Shown piece after piece: positions 52,345 through 61,145 of a DNA stretch of 64,000 nucleotides. The translations under genes and the position numbers were made by a program. The stretch's first letter is position 1, and each line of letters opens with the position of its first letter. The notes under the pieces are model-generated. The model was given only the letters and a program-made list of their open reading frames with translations. It did not search any database and was not told where the DNA came from. The DNA is from Pseudomonas marincola (GTDB lineage: Bacteria > Pseudomonadota > Gammaproteobacteria > Pseudomonadales > Pseudomonadaceae), in the NCBI RefSeq assembly GCF_900116605.1, contig NZ_FPBC01000017.1, positions 35,970 to 99,969 on the forward strand, written 5' to 3'.

Positions 52345-52581
52345 GTGCTAATCCCCGCCAACATGCTTGACGCCGACACCCTCACCCGCCTCATCGAAGA
52401 CTTCGTCACCCGTGACGGCACCGACAATGGTGATGAAACCCCGCTGGAAACACGCGTGCAGCGCGTACGTCATGCACTAGACAAAGGTCAGGCGGTTATC
52501 GTTTTCGACCCGGAAAGCCAGCAGTGCCAGTTAGCACTCAAACACGATGTGCCGAAAGAATGGCTGGAGGATCTTGAGTGA
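52345..52581 (+). CDS. YheU-family small protein
   Basis: A 78-residue UPF0270/YheU protein: MLIPANMLDADTLTRLIEDFVTRDGTD is characteristic, followed by a VQRVRHALDKGQAVIVFD core. The GTG start has a GGAG site. Function unknown. It follows the NAGGN peptidase with a 117-base gap, the usual position in pseudomonads, and may be its own transcript. Confidence 0.88.
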   Translation: MLIPANMLDADTLTRLIEDFVTRDGTDNGDETPLETRVQRVRHALDKGQAVIVFDPESQQCQLALKHDVPKEWLEDLE

Positions 52582-52613
52582 AACCACGCGCGCCAAGCTC
52601 ATCCAGCCAGCAA

Positions 52614-53789
52614 CTAAGGCGCTGACTGACGGCCCCTCATCATTAACCCTGCAAGAACTGTCATCACTACCGCAAGGCTGGTTAATACCACGAACGGTAG
52701 CTGATAACTGCCGGAAAGATCCCGCGCCACACCACTCAAGACCGGCGTAACCGAACCCACGCTGTAGCCCATAAATAGCATCATCGCCGTCCAGCGGCTG
52801 ACGGCCAACGGCGTCTTGACCTCGTAAAGCGGCAACACCAGCGAAAGCGCAAATGAGCCACTCAACGAAAGCCCCAGCGCGACAGCCCAGACCTCAGGTA
52901 CAAGCGTTGGCATAATGCTGATCATGCCCAGACTGATGCTCGTCACCACCCCGCACAAAATCAAAAGCTGTATCCGCTGATCGAAACGCTGGGCAAGCCA
53001 CGGCATGATAAATGCGCTGGGCAACCCCATCAGCATGATCATGCCGAACAGCGCATTACTGTGGTTCATCGACAAACCAGCTTCGTGATAACGGGCAACC
53101 GCCCACGTTGCCAACGTGTAAAACAATCCCGCCTGAATCGCGAAAAAACCACTGATCAGCCAGGCCCGGGGTTTGTTCCAAGGCAGGCCGACGGACTCAA
53201 CATCGGCGCTTTTTTGCGGTGCAACTTCTGGCATGTTTGGAATCAAAAACCACAACAGAACGCCCAGCAATGCAGGCACCGCCCAAATCGCTAAAGCCCC
53301 CACCCAGCCGAGCCCAAACAACTCCATCAGAGGAAATGTCAGCACCGCCCCTGCCGCACCGCCAATGGCCATGCTCAAGGAATACCACGCGAGAACCTGA
53401 CCCACTCCACTGACGAAATGACGCTTGATAAAGCCCGAAAGCAGCGGCCCGGCTACCGCAATCCCCGCCCCCAGCAAGGCAGCCGTGCTGATCAGCAGCA
53501 CACTCGAATCACCCGCAAGGCGCAAAGCCAGCGCCAGGGTAATCAGCCCCAAACAGACTGTAATCGTACGCTCCAGACCAAACCGAAGCGCAAGGCGCGG
53601 AGCAAATGGCGCCAACAAGCCCATGCACAAGACCGGCAGCGCCGTACTCAAGCTCATGACGCTACGACTCAGCGAAAGCTCATTGGCGATCCGCTCGATC
53701 AAAGGTGCAAACGAGGTGATACCAGGGCGCAGGTTGACTGCAGCAAGAATTAGCACGGCAAGGAGTAAGGGGCGTGATGCGGGCTTCAC
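52614..53789 (-). CDS. CynX/NimT-type MFS transporter
   Basis: A 391-residue major facilitator with 12 helices. The N-terminal NLRPGITSFAPLIERIANELSLSRSVMSL is typical of the CynX/NimT/YeaN branch, associated with cyanate, nitroimidazole or similar small solutes. It is convergent with yheU, with about 30 bases between them. The substrate is not deducible from sequence. Confidence 0.87.
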   Translation of the reverse strand: MKPASRPLLLAVLILAAVNLRPGITSFAPLIERIANELSLSRSVMSLSTALPVLCMGLLAPFAPRLALRFGLERTITVCLGLITLALALRLAGDSSVLLISTAALLGAGIAVAGPLLSGFIKRHFVSGVGQVLAWYSLSMAIGGAAGAVLTFPLMELFGLGWVGALAIWAVPALLGVLLWFLIPNMPEVAPQKSADVESVGLPWNKPRAWLISGFFAIQAGLFYTLATWAVARYHEAGLSMNHSNALFGMIMLMGLPSAFIMPWLAQRFDQRIQLLILCGVVTSISLGMISIMPTLVPEVWAVALGLSLSGSFALSLVLPLYEVKTPLAVSRWTAMMLFMGYSVGSVTPVLSGVARDLSGSYQLPFVVLTSLAVVMTVLAGLMMRGRQSAP

Positions 53790-53924
53790 GGGGATTCCGG
53801 ATAAGTATCGGGGAGTGATATGGCTAAGAACCCTAACAGTTGAGATTACACGCGGACAAGGTCACCAGCGGGTAACTTGACATTATTGTCAGAAACCGTG
53901 CGCGGCACGCGACGTCTCCCGTCT

Positions 53925-54869
53925 TCAGTAGCAGCTGGCTTTAGAACCCTGAGTAAATGTAACGGTTTTTGAGGCCAGTTGCTCGGCATAGACGGATGGA
54001 GTTAATGGTAATCCCTCCATTTTTAGTACTCGCCAGAAATAGAAGTCAGGCCGTGAGGGCCAATTTCTGTTTGGGGGGATGCCTCCCAGGGCCATATTTG
54101 GCCTTTCGTGATTGTATGTCCTGACCCACCGAGTTGCATGCTCTTGAACTTCGCTAATGGATTCGAACAGGTAATGCCCCAACCCGTCATACCGTACTGT
54201 CCGGTTGTAGCGCTCGACATAGGCGTTCTGCTGTGGATTTCCGGGCTGGATATGCTCTAAGCGGATGCCATGTTTTTCAGCCCACAGTACGAGCTTACTG
54301 CTGATGTACTCCGGCCCGTTGTCACTGCGAATAGCTTGTGGCTTGCCACGCCACTCGATCACTTGATTCAGTGCACGTACCACGCGCTCTGCAGGCAGAG
54401 ACAGGTCGATATCCATGGCCAAGGCCTCGCGATTGAAATCGTCGATCAGATTGAACAGCCGAAAGCTGCGTCCATCGGCTAACTGATCGTGCATGAAGTC
54501 CATCGACCAGCAGTGATTAATGGCCTCTGGCACCGCCAGTGGCTCGGGCTTCTCTCGTATGATGCGTTTACGCGACTTGATTCGCAGGTTCAGCTCCAGC
54601 TCCCGATAGATGCGGTAGACCCGTTTGTGATTCCATCGGTAGCCGTTCACGTTGCGCAGTTACAAAAAACACAGACCAAATCCCCAATTGCGCTGGTTGT
54701 GCGTAAGCCTGATCAGATGGTCGGCGATCTTCGCGTTTTCAGTGGATAGTCGAGGCACGTAGCGATAACACGTCACGCTGACGCTGAAAGCCAAGCACGC
54801 CTGCTGGATGCTGGCTCGCCCAGAGCGAACTGCTTGTTGGGCCATCTCTCGTCGCCGAGATGGCTTCAC
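53925..54869 (-). pseudogene. IS3-family transposase orfB, nonsense-interrupted
   Basis: One reading frame of 315 codons encodes a DDE transposase broken by a single TAA at 54660-54662 (expected TAC in related elements). The catalytic DDE(35) triad is present downstream of it: Asp in SMDFMHD, Asp in RSDNGPEY and Glu in AYVERYNRT. Without stop readthrough no full transposase is made. The beginning overlaps the end of orfA by four bases, as needed for programmed -1 frameshifting. Confidence 0.85.
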
Positions 54870-55133
54870 CCCTTTTTTGCCATCGCTACCTGGATGATTT
54901 CTGCTTTCAGGCGTTCTTCGGCATACATCTTCTTGAGGCGCTGGTTTTCATCTTCCAGCTCGCGCAGGCGGGCCATTAATGACGCATCCATACCGCCGAA
55001 TTTAGCACGCCACTTCATAGAAGGTTGCTGAGCTGATGCCGTGCTCACGACACAGCTCAGGAACAGGGCTGCCAGCTTCAGCCTGCTTGAGGATGGCGAT
55101 GATTTGACTGTCTGAAAACCGTGATGTCTTCAC
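54866..55133 (-). pseudogene. IS3-family orfA, frameshifted
   Basis: The GTG start at 55133 opens a helix-turn-helix protein (TSRFSDSQIIAILKQAEAGSP, PVPELCREHGISSATFY). An extra G near 55016 shifts the frame, giving a stop at 55002. The rest (WRAKFGGMDASLMARLRELEDENQRLKKMYAEERLKAE) with the leucine-zipper-like region continues in another frame to 54866. The frame loss means no intact OrfA is produced. Confidence 0.85.
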
Positions 55134-55200
55134 GCAAAATTTCCTTGATCTGGTTAGGAGAAAATTCTACTTCTGACGAATACTTTTTTCAGGGGGGATT

Positions 55201-55434
55201 ACCCATCCGCCAATGCCAGCAACTTACCTTAAAAACCGTTTTATTTACTAAGGATTCAAAAGCCAATTGTTACTGAAGGCGGAAGACGTCGTCCCCTTCT
55301 ATTTTAGACAGCCACATCATCACTCTCCTTAAGCAAACGGACTCCGCGATTCAGCCCTGGGCTTTTTTGTGAGCACATTTTTAACGTGACCTCACTCTAA
55401 AATGGCGCGCCAAGTTCAGACGTTTGATGGATGC
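55201..55434. other. Intergenic remnant between IS and glycolipid operon
   Basis: About 230 bases with no coherent gene. It is AT-rich in parts and lies just downstream of the gtrA stop. No clear intrinsic terminator is seen. Confidence 0.4.
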
Positions 55435-55824
55435 TTACCGAAATGTCAAAAGCTTATGTCCGTAATAACTCACGACCACAGGCATTAACACACCAACGAA
55501 GTGCCCCAAAGCCTCAGCATGCTCAACGACACCCAAAGCGGGGAGCAACCACTGAGCCAACAAAACACTAATCGCTAGAGTCTGCAAAAGAGCAATAAAA
55601 TTAACAAGCACGTATTTCCCAAGTTGCGGGCCGACTGGTTTCCCTGCTCCATTAAAAACAAAAAATCGCATCAGAGCAAATCCAGAGGTCAACCCAACGA
55701 GAAATGCCAAAACGACCGCCACTTCGAACGAAAAAAACTCCGAGAAAAGAAAGCGAGATCCCCAATTTAATCCTGCAGCAGTCCCTCCACTTATAAGGAA
55801 AAGAGAAAACTGTTTTATGACCAT
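55435..55824 (-). CDS. GtrA-family membrane protein
   Basis: A 129-residue GtrA-like protein with four predicted helices (about 5-25, 32-55, 70-92, 100-125). GtrA proteins are proposed to flip undecaprenyl- or polyprenyl-phosphate-linked sugars across the inner membrane. It is the last gene of an eight-gene operon on the minus strand; its start (ATG) adjoins the methyltransferase stop with no gap. It is likely the flippase for the lipid-linked sugar made by the upstream UbiA/DprE-like enzymes. Confidence 0.88.
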   Translation of the reverse strand: MVIKQFSLFLISGGTAAGLNWGSRFLFSEFFSFEVAVVLAFLVGLTSGFALMRFFVFNGAGKPVGPQLGKYVLVNFIALLQTLAISVLLAQWLLPALGVVEHAEALGHFVGVLMPVVVSYYGHKLLTFR

Positions 55825-56511
55825 CTACGACTTCTCTGCGATTACTAAAAATTGCTTTCCGAAAAACCGCCACGCAAAGGGCAGTTTAAGATAGAGTTTT
55901 ACCGCAATCAGTGGCGCCCGGGTGCCCCCTGCCCCTGACATAGTATAAGGAAGAAAGCGATCAACTTTTTCCACCACATTGAAGCCTTTTAGAGACAGCA
56001 CCTCAGCCATTGAATCCTCGGTAAATGGAATAAAGTGATCCCAGTAGTCCCAGTATGCTCCATGTACGAATTTAATATTTGGCCCCATACAAATGATCTT
56101 GCCACCCGGCTTCAAACATCGGAACGCTTCATGAAGCGTTTTCTCAACCAAATCCTTGCTAGGTAGGTGCTCGAGAAAATTGCTAGTGAAGATGATATCC
56201 AAGACGGCATCTTCGATTGGCCAAGTTGTTGAACAATCTTGGTGCAGGAAGGTTGAGTGACCGGTAACGCGATCTCCGCAATCCGGATTCAAATCCATCG
56301 CGTACTTATTTCCTGCTTGAACGTTCCGAGAAAACTCTCCCCATCCAGCACCCAAATCAAGAAGCACGCTATTGTGGCTAATGTACTCAGAAAAAAAATC
56401 GACGCATAGTATTCTCCATACTGCATCTCGATACAGGTCCGTGCCTTCAAAACGCTTTTGATACTCTTGCTGCAAATCCGTTGAACGCGTATCCATAATT
56501 TTCCCAATCAA
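55825..56511 (-). CDS. Class I SAM-dependent methyltransferase
   Basis: A 228-residue methyltransferase with the SAM-binding motif I VLLDLGAGWGEFSRNV near 52-67 and FTSNFLEHLPSKDLVEKTLHEAFRCLKPGGKIICMGPN near 108-145. Its start overlaps the FAD-oxidoreductase stop (ATGA), and a second in-frame ATG is at 56496. In this operon it may methylate the sugar or glycan acceptor; the acceptor is unknown. Confidence 0.88.
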   Translation of the reverse strand: MIGKIMDTRSTDLQQEYQKRFEGTDLYRDAVWRILCVDFFSEYISHNSVLLDLGAGWGEFSRNVQAGNKYAMDLNPDCGDRVTGHSTFLHQDCSTTWPIEDAVLDIIFTSNFLEHLPSKDLVEKTLHEAFRCLKPGGKIICMGPNIKFVHGAYWDYWDHFIPFTEDSMAEVLSLKGFNVVEKVDRFLPYTMSGAGGTRAPLIAVKLYLKLPFAWRFFGKQFLVIAEKS

Positions 56512-57794
56512 ATAACTACAATCTTCGCCAACTGGCGGCCAAAACCAATACTTTCTGATATTCCCCGGTCCTCAGGGTAATAGTACGAAGTATCCGCTAC
56601 CCATAATCCCTTCACCGGTAGTGAAACAGGTGGCAAAGTATCTAAATAACGAGGTTCACAGATCGGTTGGGCATAGCGGTAACGACTGGCTCTTACATCA
56701 ATAAAGTCCTCATCACACAACCGAGGATTAATTTTTTTAAGGTACGTGCGCACTTTTGACAAAAAAACCTCATCTGGCTCGGCGAACATCGGGTGCTCGC
56801 TAGGCAGATAAAAAGGTACGTACACTACATGCTTATCTAATGGACGTAGGTTGCTGTACTCCACCAGGCCAGGGATATCCATTTCAGGATCATTGGTATT
56901 CAGCCAGAAATTCTCGGTTACCGGCCTCTTCAATTTTGCGATGACGCAAACAACTGCAATATTCTTTTTAGCCGCAAATTGAGACAAAATGTCTTGGGGC
57001 AAATCTGGCATAAGTTGCGGGACGTAGGGCAACGGAATAGTGCTTACAACCCTATCAAAGATCTCAAGCTGCCCCGCAACCTGAATGCCCACAACCTTAC
57101 CACCCTCGATAATTAACTTCTCGGCGGGAGACTTCAATCGAATTTCACCGCCGGCTATTTCAATGGCATCTTTTAACGCCTGCAATAGAGTTTCAGAGCC
57201 GCCCTCTAAATACCCAAGCTTTTCGCGACTCAAGCTGAAGCGCGACCGCCCAATTCGACGAATGCGACTCCATATCCAAGCTGCCGACAAATTGTCTGAG
57301 TAATCGTAGAATTTATAGTCGAACAAACGGCGCCACAAGATTTCATATGCCTCTTTACCTACCCAGCGCTTTATCCAACTGACTGCATCAAGACTGTCAA
57401 GAGGTAACCAGTCATTACGTTTTGTGCACAAAAGCGCATGCAGTCCATAACGAAATTTAGCCATCAGACTTAAACCACGAAACTTCATGAGTGCGACAGG
57501 GTTACCCCATGGCTGTAATCGCCCCTGATACCAATAGCCCATCTTGGTTTCAACCCAGCGCATTTTGTCAGCAATGCCCAACTCCCCCAAAGCTTGTAAA
57601 AAAGCATGGTCAGAAATACAGTGGAAGTGATAATAGCGTTCTATTTCAAGACCATTGAAATCAAAACTTGCAGTCATACCGCCTACACGGTCATCTGCCT
57701 CAAAAACAACCGGATAATGGCCGTCCTGTGTTAACTGATACGCCACTGCAAGCCCCATTGGACCAGCACCTAATACCGCCACTCGCTGACCCAT
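56508..57794 (-). CDS. FAD-dependent oxidoreductase (mutase/amine-oxidase fold)
   Basis: A 428-residue flavoprotein. The Rossmann FAD site VAVLGAGPMGLAVAYQL and FEADDRVGGMTASF are at the N-terminus. The fold resembles amine-oxidase/UDP-galactopyranose-mutase relatives common in glycan clusters. The ATG at 57794 with GGAG is preferred to the open frame upstream to 57848, which is inside the epimerase gene. The exact reaction (oxidation versus ring-contraction mutase) is not resolvable from the sequence. Confidence 0.8.
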   Translation of the reverse strand: MGQRVAVLGAGPMGLAVAYQLTQDGHYPVVFEADDRVGGMTASFDFNGLEIERYYHFHCISDHAFLQALGELGIADKMRWVETKMGYWYQGRLQPWGNPVALMKFRGLSLMAKFRYGLHALLCTKRNDWLPLDSLDAVSWIKRWVGKEAYEILWRRLFDYKFYDYSDNLSAAWIWSRIRRIGRSRFSLSREKLGYLEGGSETLLQALKDAIEIAGGEIRLKSPAEKLIIEGGKVVGIQVAGQLEIFDRVVSTIPLPYVPQLMPDLPQDILSQFAAKKNIAVVCVIAKLKRPVTENFWLNTNDPEMDIPGLVEYSNLRPLDKHVVYVPFYLPSEHPMFAEPDEVFLSKVRTYLKKINPRLCDEDFIDVRASRYRYAQPICEPRYLDTLPPVSLPVKGLWVADTSYYYPEDRGISESIGFGRQLAKIVVI

Positions 57795-57795
57795 T

Positions 57796-58725
57796 TTAAA
57801 ACTCCAAAACAACTTTACTATAACGCGGATCATTAAAGGTTTCGTCAACAGCTACTGAGAATGGCGTGTAAGGCACGTCAAAAATGCCAGGCCAGTCAAT
57901 TACTTCAAATTCATCCTTAGTACTGAGCGCAGCAAGCTGTTGAGTAGTAAACGGCGGATTTTTATCAAAAACCCCCCAGACCCATATCAATGCATAAAAT
58001 AACTTATATGGAATGCACGCAATGACAGTCCGAGTACGCGTGACCTTTTTTATTTCACGGATTATGTCAATGTAGTCAATCTTCTCATGTCCAGATATAT
58101 TGTAGACTCCACTCTCAACACGGTTTTCGACGCAACTGATGATAATATTGCAAAAGTCTCCGACATACAAAGGTTGCCTCATATAGCGCCCATGACCAGG
58201 AATAGGAAAAACTGGAACCTTTTTCATAAACCGCGATAGCCATCCAAGGTGTTTACGGTCAAACCAACCAAACATCAGTGTTGGCCGCAGGATCGGGCAA
58301 GAAACCCCACTTTCTAAAACCATTCTTTCTTGAGCTATTTTAGTTTTTGTATAAAAGTCATCCGCAGCCGAAACAACCACTGATGAACTAACATGAACAA
58401 CAGATTTAATATTATTTTTCTTAATAAGATCGAGAATAAAATGCGTGGACTCTATATTATTTCGCACAAAACTTTGATAATCATTTCCACCAATTTGTGC
58501 CTGCAACATAACAACTACATCCGCCCCACAAAAATGTCTCTTCCACTCGCCTAACTGGGCCAAATCTGCATATTCAACAACAATATCTGGATGATTTTTT
58601 TTTAGCACAGATATATTTTTTATGTGCTTATCCAAAACAACAATATTAGTGAAACCCTTAATTTTTAGCCTTGCCACTAAGTTCTGTCCGACCAAGCCAG
58701 CACCACCTGGAAGAATTATCTTCAT
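57796..58725 (-). CDS. NAD-dependent epimerase/dehydratase (SDR family)
   Basis: A 309-residue extended SDR: MKIILPGGAGLVGQNLVARL gives the GxxGxxG site, and a Tyr-x-x-x-Lys motif is replaced in position by FYTKTKIAQERM near 123. Such enzymes epimerise or dehydrate NDP-sugars. It is more AT-rich than the housekeeping genes nearby. It overlaps the membrane protein gene by four bases and leads by one base into the flavoprotein gene. Confidence 0.82.
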   Translation of the reverse strand: MKIILPGGAGLVGQNLVARLKIKGFTNIVVLDKHIKNISVLKKNHPDIVVEYADLAQLGEWKRHFCGADVVVMLQAQIGGNDYQSFVRNNIESTHFILDLIKKNNIKSVVHVSSSVVVSAADDFYTKTKIAQERMVLESGVSCPILRPTLMFGWFDRKHLGWLSRFMKKVPVFPIPGHGRYMRQPLYVGDFCNIIISCVENRVESGVYNISGHEKIDYIDIIREIKKVTRTRTVIACIPYKLFYALIWVWGVFDKNPPFTTQQLAALSTKDEFEVIDWPGIFDVPYTPFSVAVDETFNDPRYSKVVLEF

Positions 58726-60395
58726 ATGCTCTCTCCATTTAAATTAAGCATGCTCGCTTTTGTGTATCGCTCTTTAAAGTAGAGAATGAGACTGGAAACT
58801 CCGAAACCAAGGAAAATACTAGTAACAGGCAATAGCGCGAGAATTTCCTTGAATCGTATACCGAGCAACATAAGAGACGAACTCATCAGCAATATTGTTG
58901 ACAATAGTAAAAGGCAAGCCTGAAAAGATTTTCTGATCGTCTGGGTATTAACAATTACAACACATGATACAAATGCCAGAATGGCATAGAACCATGCTGG
59001 AGGAGTTAGCGTATACATCAATTCAAAAAATGTAATACCGTGCACATTCACTTTCTCAGCAGGATTCCAGTAAATCATATGCTGAGGCATCCGCCCCATG
59101 GGCACACTTAGTTTTACACTACCATCTTCTGCAATTTTGCTGCCCATCACTAGGCCTAGACCATTTGACTTAAGCGGAGTCAGCTGAGTTGGTTGCCCTG
59201 AGAAAAAATGTAAAATGCCTTTGTAAAACTTCTCTATATAGGCGGATGGGCTTGAGACTATTGACTCTTTGTAAACTGCGATCCCTAAGGAGTCAATCTG
59301 AGGCAGCCCAATGTAGTAATAACCAGGAATCGCCGAAACATCAACATTATATGCATCAGGCAAAGGGTATGTTTTTGCAAAACTAATCAAGTCTAGCCGG
59401 GAGGCATTCATCAAGTAGTTAAACTGCGCAAGATATGGCTCTCTGATTTCTTCTGGCGCCCCCCAATCAACATCCTGATATGCAGCAGCTCGAAAATAGT
59501 CAGGCGGTAAAATTGCACCAAGAGCTCGCCACCTCAAACTATTGATCCCTAGCTTACTCGGTTCTTGATTGATGTAGTTACTGGGTAGAGAGTCGATCAA
59601 AACCCAAGCGTGATCGTAACTCAATTGCCTTGTATTAGTTGAAGGATAGTGAAAATTTTCAATGAATAAAAATATCAATGCTGCGCTAGCCGCGAAAGAG
59701 ACTAAAGCCGTAGTAACTTTCCAGATAAAATCTTTACTATCAAACAAGACGAGCAGCGCAATAATCGGCGCCACTACCAAGGAATTAAATTTTACAAGGT
59801 AAGCCAGCGTAAGAATAAGCGCAGAAATAACATAAAGAATTATTTTCGCATGATTTTTTACGTTAAATGCCCAGAGTGCTGTTAGCAGTGCGCTAGCTAG
59901 CAAATCGCCTTGTAGCCAGTCAGGAGATACGGCGTTAACCCCCCCCATAAAAAAGAGACTCCCCCCCCAAGCCAGGCACATTAGTGCGGCTGAAAGCCTA
60001 CCAAAGACTTTATTACATATTAATGAGCAGATAGCAATTAAAATCAGATGAAGTGAAAAGTTTATGAGCTGTATATTTTCAAGCCACGAAGTACTAAATC
60101 TATCTACCTGATTCGATATATTCAAAACATCCAAAAAGGTGCGCATAATCCATGCGTACCCACTGGCATGTATGAGATTGGATGAACCTGAATAAATCAT
60201 GCCTGCATAATTTGGATAATCATAAGCTGCAATATTGACAGGGTATGTATTCAGGTAGTACAAGTTCAGTAAAACAACAATTACTAGCGCAATCAGTATT
60301 ATTTGATTTCGAAACAAACGGCTAAAAAAAAATCTCCCTAACATATAAAACCCATTACGCAATATTTCATATTTATTAAAAAACCATCTGTTCAT
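58722..60395 (-). CDS. Polytopic membrane protein, GT-C glycosyltransferase-like
   Basis: A 557-residue protein with about 10-12 membrane helices spread over the first 260 and the last 120 residues. Between them lies a large, presumably periplasmic domain (about 260-460). The first periplasmic loop (NIAAYDYPNYAGMIYSGSSN near 54-73) carries acidic residues of the kind used by GT-C polyprenyl-phosphosugar transferases. No family could be named. It is AT-rich. The position between DprE2-like and epimerase genes suggests that it transfers the lipid-linked sugar. Confidence 0.6.
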   Translation of the reverse strand: MNRWFFNKYEILRNGFYMLGRFFFSRLFRNQIILIALVIVVLLNLYYLNTYPVNIAAYDYPNYAGMIYSGSSNLIHASGYAWIMRTFLDVLNISNQVDRFSTSWLENIQLINFSLHLILIAICSLICNKVFGRLSAALMCLAWGGSLFFMGGVNAVSPDWLQGDLLASALLTALWAFNVKNHAKIILYVISALILTLAYLVKFNSLVVAPIIALLVLFDSKDFIWKVTTALVSFAASAALIFLFIENFHYPSTNTRQLSYDHAWVLIDSLPSNYINQEPSKLGINSLRWRALGAILPPDYFRAAAYQDVDWGAPEEIREPYLAQFNYLMNASRLDLISFAKTYPLPDAYNVDVSAIPGYYYIGLPQIDSLGIAVYKESIVSSPSAYIEKFYKGILHFFSGQPTQLTPLKSNGLGLVMGSKIAEDGSVKLSVPMGRMPQHMIYWNPAEKVNVHGITFFELMYTLTPPAWFYAILAFVSCVVIVNTQTIRKSFQACLLLLSTILLMSSSLMLLGIRFKEILALLPVTSIFLGFGVSSLILYFKERYTKASMLNLNGESI

Positions 60396-60404
60396 ATCAA
60401 GGAT

Positions 60405-61145
60405 TTAAATATTTATTTTTTTAAAAACAAACTCTGGAATACTTTTTATAATAAACATCACCCCCCACCAGAAGCCTGGTGCGTATATAATATTCGCACT
60501 TCGCTTAATACCTTTGACGATGCGCCTCGCTACCTGATCTGGCTGAGCTACCAACATCGCTGGAAAAATAAGGCCTTTGGTCATGGGCGTATCGACAAAG
60601 CCCGGTTTGATAGTGATCACATGCACACCGACTTTGAACAAGCGAGCACGCAGACCTTCGCAAAAGGTCGATACTGCGGCCTTGGCGGTGCCGTACAGAT
60701 AGTTGGAGGGGCGACCACGGTCACCCGCTACCGAAGAGATAACTGCTAGGGTGCCCCAACGTTGAAATTCGAACTGATTTGCCAATCGACTCAAAAGTGC
60801 AATCACTGAAGTACCGTTGTTGGCAAACTCCCGGAGCGCAACCGCAACATCCTGTTCACAAGTCTGTTGATCAGGTAGTGTGCCATGAGCAATCAGGGCG
60901 ATATCGATTTGCCGCAAGGAAGCCAAGCACTTTTCCAGCATGTCTGGGTGGGCATCGTAATCAGTGACATCCATGTTGTGCAGAGTTACAGCTTTGGCGC
61001 CTCGTGCTTTCAAGTCGGTAGCTATTTGCTGAAGCCTCTCGTCGTTTCGGGCCACCAGAAAGAATTCGGCCCCCTGGCTTGCCCATAGTCGTGCGCAAGC
61101 AGTTGCAATAGCTGAGGTTGCGCCAATAATCAGAATTTTCTTCAT
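60405..61145 (-). CDS. DprE2-like SDR (decaprenylphospho-ketose 2-reductase type)
   Basis: A 246-residue classical SDR with the cofactor site IIGATSAIATACARLWA, the catalytic Tyr/Lys in YLYGTAKAAVSTF near 153-165, and SSVAGDRGRPSNY before it. It has the DprE2-like C-terminal membrane-associating tail (WWGVMFIIKSIPEFVF). DprE2 reduces decaprenylphospho-2-keto-pentose to arabinose. The start overlaps the DprE1-like stop by four bases, a strong sign that the two enzymes work as a pair. Confidence 0.88.
   Translation of the reverse strand: MKKILIIGATSAIATACARLWASQGAEFFLVARNDERLQQIATDLKARGAKAVTLHNMDVTDYDAHPDMLEKCLASLRQIDIALIAHGTLPDQQTCEQDVAVALREFANNGTSVIALLSRLANQFEFQRWGTLAVISSVAGDRGRPSNYLYGTAKAAVSTFCEGLRARLFKVGVHVITIKPGFVDTPMTKGLIFPAMLVAQPDQVARRIVKGIKRSANIIYAPGFWWGVMFIIKSIPEFVFKKINI

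Larger units (their letters stand above)
53925..55200 (-). mobile_element. Decayed IS3-family element (IS407-like)
   Basis: The element comprises orfA and orfB pseudogenes on the minus strand, about 1.25 kb. Partial terminal inverted repeats are visible: CCCTGAGTAAATGTAA near 53948-53963 and, reading inward from the right end, CCCTGAAAAAAGTATT near 55165-55190. Exact ends and target duplication could not be fixed. It separates the CynX-like gene from the glycolipid-type operon. Confidence 0.75.

Noticed and set aside
55201..55434. Missing gene between the IS remnant and gtrA
   Set aside because: No frame of useful length with sensible codons on either strand.
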